This document shows positions 21,606 to 32,789 of a DNA stretch of 64,000 bases, in pieces. The DNA is taken from positions 529,501 to 593,500 of the forward strand of contig JASPKZ010002337.1 in the NCBI GenBank assembly GCA_030220185.1. Direction: 5' to 3'. A program made the position numbers and the translations under genes. The number at the start of each line of letters is the position of its first letter. Positions within the stretch are counted from its first letter, which is position 1. The notes below the pieces were generated by a model, which was not told the origin of the DNA, searched no databases, and was given only the letters and a program-made list of their open reading frames with translations. The DNA comes from Diploptera punctata. Its lineage: Eukaryota; Arthropoda; Insecta; Blattodea; Blaberidae.

Positions 21606-21765
21606 TCTGATGTTATTCCTTGTAACCCTGTGCAGTAGTTAACTGACTCTTGCCACACTAAAGGGAAACATTTTTTTTCGCTAAAACATGATTTGAACTC
21701 AAGATCTCCAGCTTTACGCGATGGCGAACTAACCATTGTGTTACTTAGGCAACCCATGAGTGGAT
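21606..21765 (-). mobile_element. tRNA-like SINE head, degenerate
   Basis: On the minus strand 21685-21760 reads GGTTGCCTAAGTAACACAAT with GGTTAGTTCG (A-box-like) and later GAGTTCAAATC (B-box-like). 21617-21655 is shared with 8832-8870. No full cloverleaf seen. Confidence 0.45.
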
Positions 21766-21989
21766 AATTTAATAGGGTAAAGTATTGTGAGTTCGTGATA
21801 GTAATTATTTAGTGAACAAAAAATTAGAGAAATTAACTAAAGATTGTGTAAGTTAATTTTTGATGCATGTATACGGCTTTCCTGAAGACACGCAATAAAT
21901 GACCAAATTTATTCATCACTGTCAAAAATAAAGGCTATAATGGAAACGTCAGGTAAAAAAAAGGCGCGTCACTTAAATTACGATATAAA

Positions 21990-22017
21990 TATTATTATTA
22001 TTATTATTGTTATTATT

Positions 22018-22101
<84 letters not shown>
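21990..22101. repeat. (ATT)n microsatellite
   Basis: About 112 bp of ATT repeats with few interruptions. Confidence 0.97.
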
Positions 22102-22103
<2 letters not shown>

Positions 22104-22299
22104 GAGTTAATAAATCCATAGCACGACATGTCCAAAGAGTCAAGGTCTACTGAAGTGGTTTGCTATCAATGGCTAATAAATGACATAGAGGAAATAATGT
22201 GGTTATTGTGATGCAGTCCCTCACCTTGTTTTCAGTTTTCTTAACCAGATCTTGTCACTTCTGAGCGAATAGATTCTACTTTTACAGTGAAAGGTCTAA

Positions 22300-22735
22300 G
22301 TTCTAAAAGGGAACTGTCAACCAATGCATGCCGGAACCTACCTTAAAATTTCTCCCAGAGAAGCGTTGCGATGTACCATGGCCATGTTAAAAAATCTGCC
22401 ATTTTTAAATGCCAGGCACAGAAATCGAAGCTAGAGTTCAGCAATGGCAACCCACTGTACAGAGCCGATGGACTCCCTGCATAGGTAAGAGTGGAGTGAA
22501 GAGAGGCGGGACGCGGCGCGGTCGGCAGGTAGTGATGATTATCCAATCTACCAATTCACAAATTGTATTAGCCTACTTCCACATAGTTTAAATGAATTAT
22601 TTGTCGCTGGATTTTAACGTCTTGCAGTTTAAAAAAGGCAGATACTATTTCGGACACAGTCTTGGTACATCACAACGCTTCCCTGGAAGAAATTTCAACG
22701 TAGGTTTAAGCAGGCAATTGTTGAGTGTTCCCTTG
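22300..22735. mobile_element. TIR/foldback element with ~105-bp arms and GC-rich core
   Basis: Arms ~22305-22412 and ~22620-22735 are imperfect reverse complements (GAAGCGTTGCGATGTACCA vs its mirror at 22662-22680; AAATTTCTCCCAG vs CTGGAAGAAATTT). The core (22413-22560) is unusually GC-rich, with a 60-codon plus frame and a GTAAGA donor-like site. It is probably a DNA transposon derivative. Confidence 0.55.
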
Positions 22736-22795
22736 TAAGATTCTTCAATTCAACTGTATTATTTTGTCATTCAATTATTCGTTTCAGACTCACGG

Positions 22796-23056
22796 TCATT
22801 TATTAAGAATATTAAATATTTTCTTTTGGTTCTGTTCCATTGCAACTAGTAGATGTATAGTCGAATAATGTGTCCGCGATATGCGCAAATGGGTGTCACC
22901 TGACAGATTGGGAAACGGTAGGGGAGTTCCGTGGGTGGGGACGCGACCATGTAGAACTCTAGATAGGAGAATATGATTCATGCTGCCGGTATGAGGAGGG
23001 GAAGAAAGATAGAAAGGATATGCCTGGATAATGTTGTGTTTCTGCGATGCGGACAA
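22796..23056 (-). other. Unassigned 86-codon frame, GC-richer block
   Basis: Open minus-strand frame in a locally GC-richer stretch (22870-23010), with Pro/His-rich content and no recognised motif, splice sites or copy elsewhere. It could be chance or an old TE piece. Confidence 0.2.
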
Positions 23057-23228
23057 ATTATTTGGCTTTATATCTATTAAATTTAATTACATCCGGTATA
23101 AAACTAATTTCATAAAATTTTATATGAGAAATAACATTATGAGACTTTCAAGTTAATAAATAAAGAGAGTCGATTATTTTACCTCAAAGCACAGGACCCG
23201 TTTCATCAGAAGTTATTAGCTATGACTA

Positions 23229-23563
23229 GGACCAGGATTTTTATATAATAAAACATAAGATTGCAATGCAGATAGTATATATTATTCAACTGTTTGCATG
23301 TGAAACCAAAACAAAAGATAGTCAGAAGTCTAACTTCTCATTATACTATTCAACTGTTTGTGTGTGAAATAAAAAAATATAGTCATAAGTCTAACTTCTC
23401 ATTATACTACTCAACTGATTGCGTGTGAACAGTCAGAAGTCTAACTTCTCATTATACTATTCAATTGTTTGTGTGTGAAACAAAAATAAAAGATAGCCGT
23501 AAGTCTAACTTCGCATTACACTATGTTGCAATCTTAACTTTCAGTATATAGAAATCCTAGCCC
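23229..23563. mobile_element. MITE F, copy 2 (four internal repeat units)
   Basis: TIRs start GGACCAGGATTT and end AAATCCTAGCCC, with TA at 23227-23228 and 23564-23565. Inside are about four ~64-bp tandem units (AAGTCTAACTTC, ACTATTCAACTG) compared with two in copy 1. It interrupts a PLE-like 3' end (GTTATGAGGATGGCTGAAGATG follows). Confidence 0.78.
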
Positions 23564-23565
23564 TA

Positions 23566-23680
23566 GTTATGAGGATGGCTGAAGATGAGAATATCGTTTC
23601 CTGAAATCGGACCTATATTTTGAAGAACACAGAATGAATGAGGTGAGATAATCACAATTCATTTTCTATTTATTAATCAG
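23566..23680 (+). mobile_element. PLE 3'-terminal-like sequence
   Basis: GGATGGCTGAAGATGAG, then TTTCCTGAAATCGGACC, then GAATGAGGTGAGATAATC. This resembles the 3' noncoding end after the PLE ORFs here, terminating in a TGAGGT(A/G)AG motif. 23150-23225 may be its inverted partner. Confidence 0.4.
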
Positions 23681-24439
23681 AATAATTGTTCAGAAAAATC
23701 ATAGAAAACAAAATTAAGAAATTCCGTGTATATATTTACATATAGGTTGAATAAAAACTCGCGGACAGGTTCAATTAGCATGAAATTCTCTATAAAAAAT
23801 TATTAGATAATTTAATTAACAAAAATTCCGTATGTTTGTTATTTTTCATTTTTAAGCTGCGCGGCGTACAGTTTGGTACCATCTGGCAACACTGTGCAGT
23901 TGAATAATAATATACAGGTAATGGAGGTAGTACAGCAGTTTGCTTTGTAAGCTGTAAGGTTAATGCGTTTTTTTATCATCTCTAAAATAGAAGGTTAAAT
24001 CCCAAATTCGATACTGCTTTTAATTTATTTATGGTTTAAAATCTTCTTTTAATATGATGCAATGAAAACCACATAGGGAAATATTACATACTAGAACCAG
24101 ACAGAAAAATGTATAGTGCCTTGTTTTTTTTTTATTCTTCCATATGCATATCGATACAGAATTAATCCAAGGAAAAAGTCCTCCGGGAGGGATTTTAAGC
24201 AATGGATTCCTGGGTATGGAGATTTTCTGGCTTGTGAAAGATATTTAAGCCTAAAAAAAGAGGGCTCTAAACCAAAATTTACCGACTCTTATACATCCAA
24301 GTAATATATTAGTTACCTACAAAATGTCTGATTGTGTCAGTATGCTGATCGCATGCCACTCATGACATATGTACGGAAATAAGTGTAACTAAATTAACTT
24401 GCTCTATAAACTCCTAATAAAGACTATGGCTAAACTCAA
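23681..24439. other. No gene recognised
   Basis: AT-rich. The 62-codon frame at 24116-24304 has no recognisable domain. Confidence 0.35.
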
Positions 24440-25068
24440 ACGGCTAAAACTTAAGTAAAATTATTTTTGCACGATAATGCGTTCTGTCATATATACAGCA
24501 ATGGCGACCATGATTGAATGTTCAATTTCCTAAATTTCGGGGTTGCCAATCTATAAATAACTCTACTGTAATATTACAAATTATCTACCTGGTGCGGGAA
24601 GTGAAATCACCCTTTATGTATACTACGTACAATGTATATACAAAAATATATCCAAAAGGTAGTGTTAATATACATTATACGAAACAAATCACTGCATTTT
24701 AATTTAACTTAACTTTGTCTGAAAAAAACATAAAACAATAAATTCGTACTTGCCGCCATTTTATGCCTAATTTGTGTCATAACTTGCTGTAGTCTCAGTT
24801 AAATTATGTTCGGCATTTACCGTTTAAACATTGGCCACACTGTTAGCGTTAATCAGTTGTTTATAATGAATGCAAATATTTCTAACAAAGATGTTATTAA
24901 TTTACTATTATTTATTATTTTGAAAACACCATCGTGCAAAAAATAATGTAACAACGAATGTGTGTGAAGTGTTTTACAGAATCTAGGAAACTAAAAATCT
25001 CGCTGTCGCTCGGTTTTTTATCATGTCCTCGCTTCTGTAAAAACCACTTCCCAATTTCGCATCGTAAT
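24440..25068 (-). mobile_element. Repeat/MITE G, copy 2
   Basis: Reverse complement of 13512-14078, from the TTTTTGCACGATAATGCG end to GCATCGTAATGCAC. Substitutions and small indels throughout. Noncoding. Confidence 0.7.
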
Positions 25069-25739
25069 GCACTATTCAGTAATCCGTGTCTGCGAGTTTT
25101 TGTTTGTATTTTTACAATAATAGGTCTATTAACTCTATGATCAAAGCCATATGTTAAAAAAATAACATAGGCTACACAGCCTACCGTATTAGTATTACAT
25201 GTATGTATGTATATATAATATATGTGTGTGAATATTTGTGCAAGAATGGACGTAATGGGTATATTGAAAATAGCAATAAATATATTTAATATTGTAACAT
25301 CATTAAAATATCTGAATTTCCTATTATCAATGGATTATCTATTATTAAGATAGATAAAAGCCTTCATCTAATACAAATATAACCTTTATCTATACTCGTC
25401 CAGTTTTCTTAAGCAGTCAGTTGTTTCACATGTAAATTCACAAACTCTATCTAGTGGAAAACATACGAATTCATTTATTCCGGTCGAAGACCGCAACTAA
25501 AAACAATTGAAGTCTTGTGTATGATCTGGGGGTAAGGGTTTTTATGTGCGAGGGTTATCATTATTTTTAAGCCATGTGAAGCTTCTGAGGAGCATAAGAT
25601 GTATTCCAGATCGTTACCGGCGTTTCGTGGAGTAAGATGGAGACAAGATTGCTGTGAGAAACTTGGAACATGGCACGAAATGATACTAAAAAATTGCAGG
25701 TTATAAAAATGAAGATTTTTGAGATGAGTTAAGGGTTGT
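25069..25739. other. No gene recognised
   Basis: AT-rich to 25450, then a mixed-composition stretch (25475-25720) with an open 142-codon minus frame lacking recognisable motifs. Confidence 0.3.
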
Positions 25740-26262
25740 ATTAGGTTGGATGCATTTAAAAATGAGGATATAAGAAAATAATTAAATATAGAATTAGAGG
25801 AAAAAAGAGTAAAATGGCAATGTATAAAACTTATTTCAAACCAGTTCCAACATACGCAGCTGTGACTTGGACATATACAAAGAAGGAATTGAGCAGAATC
25901 CAAGCTACAGAAACGAAATTCTTACGTGGAATGGTACATAAAACAAGGAGAGATAGAATAAAGAACGACAAAATCAGGGAGATATTAAATGTATAAAAAT
26001 TAACAACTTAACAACAGACATAGAAAAATAGACTAAAACGGTTTGGACATTTAAAAAGATTGAAAAAAGAAAGACTACGACAAGGACTGATAATTTCAAA
26101 ATACGAGGAAAATGACCACGAGAAATATGGATTAAGCAGGTGATGAAAGTTTTACAAAAAAGAGGATACGACTTGGAAGAACCAAAAATAAGGAAAGCAT
26201 GAGATAGTTGGAATCGACCTTCCGAAAGGAGGGCACGATAACGAGATGATGATGATCATTAG
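25740..26262 (+). mobile_element. LINE C-terminal fragment (family G-type)
   Basis: Reads MAMYKTYFKPVPTYAAVTWT, then RIQATETKFLRGMVHKTRRD, RIKNDKIREI, then broken RLKRFGHLKR and GR.PREIW, ending at GATGATGATGATC. This is the 'YKTxxxPxxxYGxxTW...E..FLR...G.TR.DR' block after the LINE RT. Stops at 25994 and later. Confidence 0.6.
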
Positions 26263-26338
26263 AGGAAAGGATTCATCATCATAGAGATTAATGGATTGAA
26301 CACCTAGAAATAATTGAGCTACAGTCGTATTCCTAGAA
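26262..26338 (+). mobile_element. LINE fragment, left part (interrupted by hAT)
   Basis: TGGATTGAACACCTAGAAAT reads WIEHLE, the W-x-x-H-L-E motif of LINE C-termini. Its continuation resumes at 27221. The duplicated octamer TCCTAGAA ends this part. Confidence 0.55.
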
Positions 26339-27220
26339 CAGGCATGGGGAGCTGGCGAATGAGGGGTAGTATGACATCTTCCTCATTCCACTTTCATTGA
26401 ACTCAAGACTGTTGTTATCGTCATCTCGGCGTACCATGCAGTATCAGTGGCGGCGCAACCTTACAACCTGAAGCATATGCTCTAATCTCTTCCATTCGTA
26501 CTTTACGTATATCTGTGCAAACGTTTGAACGGCGCGTAGTAGACCGCTGACACTAATTTATCTATGTCAGGCTGATAGTACTCGTAGAGAGACGTAATAT
26601 TGAGCCAAGGGTGTCATCGTTTGATCCGGAGAGTGTTTTAGATTTGATATGATTTCTCAGGAATCAGTTTTGATATCCGGTAACTAGCACGTACTGAATT
26701 CTCTGAAAGTGGTTGTCTGCTATCGTTTTGAAGCGTTTGCTGCTTTAGATTATTTAAAAATCTCAACCTTTCATCCCCTGTGTGAACAAAACATACCATG
26801 TCCCCTATGTCTATTATATGTAATTTATGAATTTGAACTCCATGCATGTTACCTAATGTATTATAAAAGTATGTATCATTAATATGTCCCTGTTAAAATA
26901 TAGTTATATATTTCTAATCGTGCCTGTGCCTGTCTGTAATGATTTGCATGTGAAGAACTGAAATGTCGTGGGATATTATAGTGTTTCACATGACGAAACC
27001 GCGTAGAACACAATAAACAAACAACTTTCGTGCCATTCTGAATGCAAAGATAATCATTTACCCAGTACGTATTAAAATGATACCGATGTTTAGAATTTGC
27101 CCGCTCACGCTGGATTGAACGCCACTGACTCTCACTGTGTACTGCAGGTACAAATGAGTGGAATGGGCATCGGCGGGGAGGTTTGTTATGAGCTCTCGAA
27201 GCCCAAGCTCCCCATGCCTG
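26339..27220 (-). mobile_element. Non-autonomous hAT transposon with transposase remnant
   Basis: 882 bp. Ends are CAGGCATGGGGAGC and GCTCCCCATGCCTG, inverted repeats of hAT type, flanked by a perfect 8-bp duplication TCCTAGAA (26331-26338 and 27221-27228), the size hAT transposases make. A 69-codon minus frame (26638-26847) includes RLRFLNNLKQQTLQ and LSENSVRASYRISKLIPEK. This resembles the helix and SEN-x-x-x-ASY stretch of GTF2IRD2/ZBED5-type hAT proteins. The BED finger and catalytic region are missing, so it needs a partner for movement. Family assignment by ends and duplication is strong; transposase subfamily is tentative. Confidence 0.8.
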
Positions 27221-27340
27221 TCCTAGAAGAATTCTTGATTATAAACCTGAAGGAAGGAGAGATTTGGGAAGACCTCGGAAATGATAAAAATAATGTAATA
27301 CTATAAAATTAAATACAATTAAAATTAAAACTAATGAAAG
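27221..27340 (+). mobile_element. LINE fragment, right part (after hAT)
   Basis: Reads RILDYKPEGRRDLGRPRK, the conserved ILxYxPxGRRxxGRPR motif, completing the HLE motif before the hAT. Ends in TAAAATTAAA-rich tail. Confidence 0.6.
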
Positions 27341-27356
27341 AATGTATACACAAAGG

Positions 27357-27703
27357 GCATGCTGCCTTGTCACGCAGCGGGTCCAGGTTCGATCCCCGGT
27401 CGGGACAAGTTTCCTGAATGATGTTTTTCTTCGAGGTTTTTCCTCACATGCAAGACAAATGTCAGGAACCTTTAAGGTCCAAACGTCCCCGAACATCATC
27501 TGGCCATCATTAACATATTCATTAATGATAGGGGTTAAGGCCTCTCCTCGCGCATCATTACTATCATCATCACCTATCATATATCATCGGGGCAGCGTAA
27601 CTCTGCCTTCCAGGCGCCCCAACCTCAAAAGTGGGTTACAATAACGCCATGCCAGGAGAGAATACCAGAATGTCGAAATGACAACGTGGTGGCATTGAAA
27701 AAA
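27357..27703 (+). mobile_element. SINE family A, long-tail subtype
   Basis: Head from GCATGCTGCCTTGTCACGC with B-box GGTTCGATCCCCGG. It lacks the first ~25 bp of the full head. The tail differs from copies at 7.8, 15.2 and 42.2 kb: AAGGCCTCTCCTCGCGCATC, GTGGGTTACAATAACGCC, ATGCCAGGAGAG and an A-run. Flanks AATGTATACACAAAGG and AATGAATACCCAAAGG match at 14 of 16 positions, a likely target duplication. Confidence 0.8.
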
Positions 27704-27719
27704 AATGAATACCCAAAGG

Positions 27720-28210
27720 AATAAAAGCTTGAATCTACTATATATAAAAAAATACGAAGAAAATAATAAACTGTAATGAATGAATCTATCGCTTATAAGA
27801 CATTAGGTAAAAATATTGATAAATCTTTATCTACTACTTTTATTAAATAATGAAAAAAACAATTTATTAATTGTTAAAATTAAGTAATATTAGTGAGATT
27901 TTTCTGTTAATTTTATTTTTAATTTGTTTTTGAAAAATGGTAAAGTTTAGCAGTCTCTGACATCGGGTGGAAGGGAATTCCATGTTCTAGGTAGATAAAC
28001 TGTAAAGGAGTTCGAGTGATAGGTAGTGTGATGAGGAGGGATATAAAGGACAGTGTGCTGGTGGGATCGGGTATCTAATTTATATGTATCAGAGAGTCTA
28101 ACGAAGCGGTGTGATAAATAATAAGTTAATGATGTGTGTAAGAGATAATATGTGAAGGAAAAAAGTAAAAATGAAGGAAATAATTTTAAAGATCTGAGCA
28201 TAGCCTACCC
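27720..28210 (-). mobile_element. LINE C-terminal fragment, TWNSLP type (family L)
   Basis: Minus frame (27947-28201) ends YLPRTWNSLPPDVRDC, followed by FKNKLK-like residues. R-x-WNSLP-x-x-V is the C-terminal motif of Jockey/CR1-group LINE reverse transcriptases. A plus-strand relative is at 39740-40190. Confidence 0.6.
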
Positions 28211-28796
28211 TCTTAAAAATATTAAGACTTTCATTGTTTTTCTGTTGTGGTCTTCAATTAATTCTACGCTGCGAAATCAGTCAGAAACCTAACAATCCCT
28301 ATATTTACGTTCGATAATTCCTAATCGCTAATACTGCATTTACTATCGATGAATTAATAGCTGCCTAGGACTATTTTTTTGGTAGGAACACACAAAGATC
28401 GGGGAAGGTTCTTATTATTTTTGGTCGGAATTATAATTCGATTTAATATTATTAAAAAATTATGTATTATAATGGAGTTTTTCTTGGGTTCTAGGAGCGG
28501 CTACCTGAGCAGGCATCTTGTTTCCATGGAAACAGGGCTGTCATCTTGAAGATGGAGGCTGAGATCTCGATGTTCCTGGGGGGCTGACAACCACCATACA
28601 TCCGGCTGAAACATAATTATACACTCAGGGTTACCAACTTGTATTTACTTGATTCTTACAGTTGCTGCCGCAGAAATTTCTAAGGTCGGATCGTGGGAAT
28701 GTGGCGTGATGGGATATTTTAGGAGGGGTCGAGACCGAAGTGAAAACATGGAATGTTTAGGTCAATATAAGGAAATTGAGGGAAAATTGAATTGAC
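28211..28796. other. No gene recognised; GC-richer 28490-28760
   Basis: A mixed-composition block containing GTTTCCATGGAAAC (a 14-bp palindrome) and a CATCTTGAAGATG palindrome. No long frame. It may be the 5' side of a retroelement, but nothing specific supports this. Confidence 0.3.
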
Positions 28797-28860
28797 AGGA
28801 GACTATAAATGAAGAAGGCTTACAACTCAATGGTATTAATAAGCTGTTAGTTTATGCTGA
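28797..28860 (+). mobile_element. LINE family A copy A5, left part
   Basis: GAAGGCTTACAACTCAATGG to TTAGTTTATGCTGA, the EEGLQLNGxNKLLVYAD region immediately before the catalytic YADD. Element D cuts it within that codon pair; the remainder resumes at ~29583. Confidence 0.75.
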
Positions 28861-29580
28861 CTATTTAACTCATGCCCCAAATGGGAATCAATGACCAATC
28901 ACGTTTCAATGATTTCTGTTTTACAACCAATCAGAGTCGTGTTTCACGAAATATTTATCAGTGTTATAATTACCATATATTAAACATAGCTCCTCCTTTT
29001 TAATATTCTGAACAGGTCTGACCGTTATTTTGCAGTGACTGAGCCTATAAGAAATACGGCTACCAGATTGTATATATAGTGCATACATGTCAACATTTGT
29101 AGCAATTGATTATACCACCAAAAAAAGAAACCACTGTTTGCACTTTCTTAAATGTATTTTTTCCCAGGTAATAATCCAGAAAAAATATAATTGTCATATT
29201 TACATCATACGACATCACAAATGAATTAATATACAGTTTGATGTGTTTCATTTTTTCTCCACTAGAGAGCATTCTTACAATATTGCGTTCCTTTGGCAAT
29301 AAATAGTATGATCTGGTTGCAGTGATAAACAAAAGAAGCAGATGAAGCGAACCTATCGTTTCTCATTTGTTTTCAAACATCGCCGTTTACATTAAATATA
29401 TAAATATTTTAAAATAACTATAGTTAATTAATGGTTTGTGAGTAAACAGCTTAATTTTATTCGTTAAATAGTCCTAACAAATGCCACTCTTGATTTCCAA
29501 ATTCTCTAGATACATTCACTCCTCACTTCGTGAGTCGTGAATTTATCGATAATTTGGAAATCACTCGTGGCATTACTTAT
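28861..29580 (+). mobile_element. Element D, copy 2, inserted in the RT core of LINE A5
   Basis: 720 bp from CTATTTAACTCATGCCCC to GTGGCATTACTT. The last ~95 bp form a strong hairpin: TGCCACTC..TGATTTCCAAATT pairs with AATTTGGAAATCACTCGTGGCA around TCACTTCGTGA. Shared with 14958-16188 and 32790-33235. An 80-codon minus frame inside has no recognised domain and is not conserved in the other copies. No transposase; superfamily unassigned. Confidence 0.7.
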
Positions 29581-30383
29581 GATTATGTAGTACTATTGGC
29601 CGATAGCGAGGAGGTACTAAAGGCCAACACGCACACACTAATAAATTGGGACTGGAAGTAAATATCAATAAAACTAAACATATGGTCACACATAGAAACA
29701 CATTGTATAATGAAAATGGACAGCTGATGACAAATGAGGGAAATTTTGAAAAAGTAGCTGAATTCAAGCACCTAGGAACAATAATCACAAATAGGACTGA
29801 GACGCACAAACAAGTTAAACATAGGCTCAATTCTGGAAATGCGTGCTATTATGCATTACAGGGACTCTTGATGCCCCAACTCCTTTAAAAAAAAGTTTAA
29901 CTGAATATATATATAAACTATTATTCTACCAGTTATATTATATGGATGCGAAACATGGACTCTTATTTTAAGAGAGGAAAGGAGATTACGAGTATTTGAG
30001 AATAAAGTTCTTAGGGAATTTTTTGGACCAAAGAGAAATGAACAGACAGGTGTATGGAGAAGATTTACATAACAGTGAACTACATGCTCTTTATAGGAAG
30101 CCAGATGTAATAAGAACAATTAAGCCTCGTAGACTGCGATGGGCAGGATATGTGCCACGAATGGGGAATGAAAGACGTGCATGGAAGCTTCTTGTAGGAA
30201 AACCAGAGGGAAAACGCCCAGTTGGTAGATCAAGAATGAGATGGGAGAATAACATTAAATATGATTTGAGGGAAGTAGATTATACAGGGAATGATTGGAA
30301 AATATTATCTCAGGATAGGGATATATGGAGAGCTTATATCCGCTCAGCCCTGAACCTGCGGGTTCGATAGTTGCAATGAGTTA
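29581..30383 (+). mobile_element. LINE family A copy A5, right part
   Basis: Resumes with YVVLLADSEE (catalytic second D split off), then LGLEVNINKTKHMVTHRNTL, FKHLGTIITNR, YYALQGLL. After frame breaks it continues with RKPDVIRTIKPRRLRWAG, GKPEGKRPVGRSRMRWENN and LREVDYTGNDWKILSQDRDI, ending WRAYIRSALNLRVR and a GTTAGAGTTA tail. Second-best coding copy after 48543-49520. Two frameshifts near 29885 and 29990. Confidence 0.8.
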
Positions 30384-31138
30384 GAGTTAATATAAAAATA
30401 ACATAAATAAATGTCTTGTGATGTTACAGCAGTGTTGCCATTACTTTCGAATGCCCTTTTAACCTATAGAATAGATTAATTTATGTAAAATTTTCAATAA
30501 AGTAATAGAAAAAAGTTAATCAGTAGAAATTATATAAATTTGTGTAAAACTATTCAAAATGTAATAACTATCGTTTATAATGGATCTGTTTACTTGTGCA
30601 GACTGACACGTTTGGTATAGGTCTATCTGCGAGCCATTTGTTTCTTCGTCGCGGACCACAGTCTACAAACACATTCTTAAACCACTGCGCGAAACAAAAA
30701 TTGCAAAAATGTTACTATGTTTTTAGAAACAGATATAGCCACAATCTTATTTGATTACAAGTTACTTTGTACACCTCTTCAAAGACAACTCATAAATTAA
30801 GAAAACCTTTTTACTACCAGCATTATTGGCAACGATTTCTGTAGCGTGAATTTACGCACGACATATTGTGTGGAAGTCCTTCCTATATCCCTCCCCTGTC
30901 ATGATGCGCATGAGCAAGAAATATTCGATTCCAATTCACATTCACCTTTCTTTATAAAAACTCCTGCCATCTTTTGAATTGAATCTCAACTACTGAGAAA
31001 ATATGCAATTGCCACCCACAACGGTGTAATAGCAAAGAACCCTGAAAACTCCATTAGAACGTCACTACAAGGGGAAAAAAGGCAGCTATAGCAAGACTTT
31101 AGAACAGGACACCTTAAAATTAAAGAGAGTATCCAGAT
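30384..31138. other. No gene recognised
   Basis: AT-rich, apart from a GC-richer 30600-30700. No ORF, repeat partner or splice pair convincing enough to call. Confidence 0.35.
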
Positions 31139-31308
31139 TTTTTTACAGACGCTCGAGTTCATTATTAGACTTTATTCTCCATTCATTTTTAACTCTGATT
31201 GGTCCCAGTGTCTTGCTCAGAATTTTCCGTTCCAAAACGGTTAGCCATTTACTAATGTCTGCTTATAGGATCCACGTTTCTGCTCCATATGTTACTATAG
31301 GTCTTATA
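31139..31308 (-). mobile_element. LINE family C fragment
   Basis: Minus strand reads VTYGAETWIL, then ADISKWLTVLERKILSKTLG and PIRVKNEWRIKSNNELERL. The same block is on the plus strand at 59880-59990 (ILRRIFGPIKYKDVWRIRSN). Relic with stops. Confidence 0.55.
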
Positions 31309-31312
31309 TGTT

Positions 31313-31394
<82 letters not shown>
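31309..31394. repeat. Mirror-type microsatellite (AAT)n then (ATT)n
   Basis: AAT repeats switch to ATT repeats near 31361, so the two halves are reverse complements and can form a hairpin. It sits at the junction of two LINE fragments. Confidence 0.9.
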
Positions 31395-31395
<1 letters not shown>

Positions 31396-31786
31396 CCATC
31401 ATCATCATCAACAATCACGGATTAAGCCCATGTGGCTTGTTCCGCTCTCATAGATTCTCATTCAAAAGTTGGATCCATCTCTTCTTTGGTCTACCAACAT
31501 TCCTGCGACCTTTTGGTTTGTATTTAAGTATAATTTTGGGAATGCGATCATCTTCCATTCTTTGAACATGTTCTTTCCAGTTTTTTTGATTATTTTATTC
31601 TATCTAAGAGTTTAAAGATATTTAGCTCATTTCTAATATCTTCACTTCTTCTCTTATCTAGAAGTTTGCAACCAGCCACACTTCTCAGAAATCTCATTTC
31701 AGCTGCTTCTATGATCTTCTCTTCTCTTCTCTTTTAGTTAAACCCCAAAATTCACTACCATACAATAGTAAGAGGACTGCCACTAC

Positions 31787-31789
<3 letters not shown>
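31395..31789 (-). mobile_element. LINE C-terminal fragment
   Basis: Minus strand includes EHVQRMEDDRIPKIILKYKP-like order and GRRNVGRPKKRW, ending LNP near a CATCATCATC stretch. It contains further LINE motifs toward 31780 (KxKRRE..AAEMRFLRSVAGC). Frame is broken. Followed by (ATT)n at 31790-31833. Confidence 0.5.

Positions 31790-31833
<44 letters not shown>
31790..31833. repeat. (ATT)n microsatellite
   Basis: 44 bp of ATT repeats. Confidence 0.95.
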
Positions 31834-31835
<2 letters not shown>

Positions 31836-31967
31836 CATAGATAATTATTATTCCATCCGTTGTAATTCTACCCGAGGGTTTCGCATACTTATTGCTTGTA
31901 CAACGTACGTCGGTGTCCATAACCAATGAAAAGCGAGCAGGTCACGTGGTTTTGTTTTGATGAGGAC

Positions 31968-32070
31968 CATTTTAAGAGCGGACAACCTTTAGTTTATGCT
32001 GATGATGTATTATTAGGCTGTAGTGAGGAGATACTAAGGGCGAACATGCACACTCCAAGTATCAGAGAAA
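31968..32070 (+). mobile_element. LINE family A short RT fragment
   Basis: Reads PLVYADDVLLGCSEEILRAN, the catalytic YADD motif and following helix of the family A RT. Both ends are truncated. Confidence 0.65.
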
Positions 32071-32789
32071 TCTTACCAATAGACGCGGGGATTTACCTGA
32101 AACCTGAAATTAAAAAAAAAATGACTAACACTGCTACGTTTTGTTCGTTATAATGTATATCATATAATTTAATTTATCCTTAAATTAACAATGTAACCTA
32201 AAAGATACAACGGTTAAATTTATTTAATACTTTCAATATAATAGAAATGAAAAAAAATGAATCGGCAGACATTATTTAAATTGGTGTTAAATTCTACAAC
32301 AATATGTAAATTGGTAGTCTAATAACTTAGTTATGTGTGAATTCTTTTCACTGCAGTCCGATCTTTTAAATAAGCTGGTAACACAAATTGTGCTTTCTCC
32401 AATTTAAGAATGTAAGTATGTGTAATTAATGGAGTGAGGCGAAACCTTGCGGAAATTCATTAACACATGCATGTAAATAATATATAAAAATGAATGTTTG
32501 TTCGTATTTTATACGCTGCTATACCTTTCATCCGATTGTGGTGTTTTTTTGCAAAATGTCGAAGAGTTTCCCGGGATGAATATAGGCTATAAGATAGTTA
32601 CAATACATAACCCCATCGCCCTTAAAAATCACCATTTGTAATGAGAAACGTGAAAAAAAGTATCTTTTTGGACGCTTAAATGGCTTACGTTGCCTAAACC
32701 ATAACAAATACACAAAATTAATGTACACAGAATTGAATATCTCAAAACACTCTACAAAAACGTCCGCAACAACATACGTTTATCTTTTA
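32071..32789. other. No gene recognised
   Basis: AT-rich, no repeat partner seen. Confidence 0.35.

Noticed and set aside
22415..22478. Plus-strand exon (MPGTEIEARVQQW...) with GTAAGA donor
   Set aside because: Lies in the core of a TIR/foldback element with ~105-bp arms, so a transposon origin is more likely.
25475..25903. 142-codon minus ORF
   Set aside because: Overlaps the plus-strand LINE fragment in its 5' part and has no recognised motif; likely a shadow frame.
27239..27644. Overlapping 113- and 100-codon ORFs
   Set aside because: Both are translations of a tRNA-derived SINE.
29090..29332. 80-codon minus-strand ORF inside element D
   Set aside because: The frame is not kept in the other element D copies and shows no domain.
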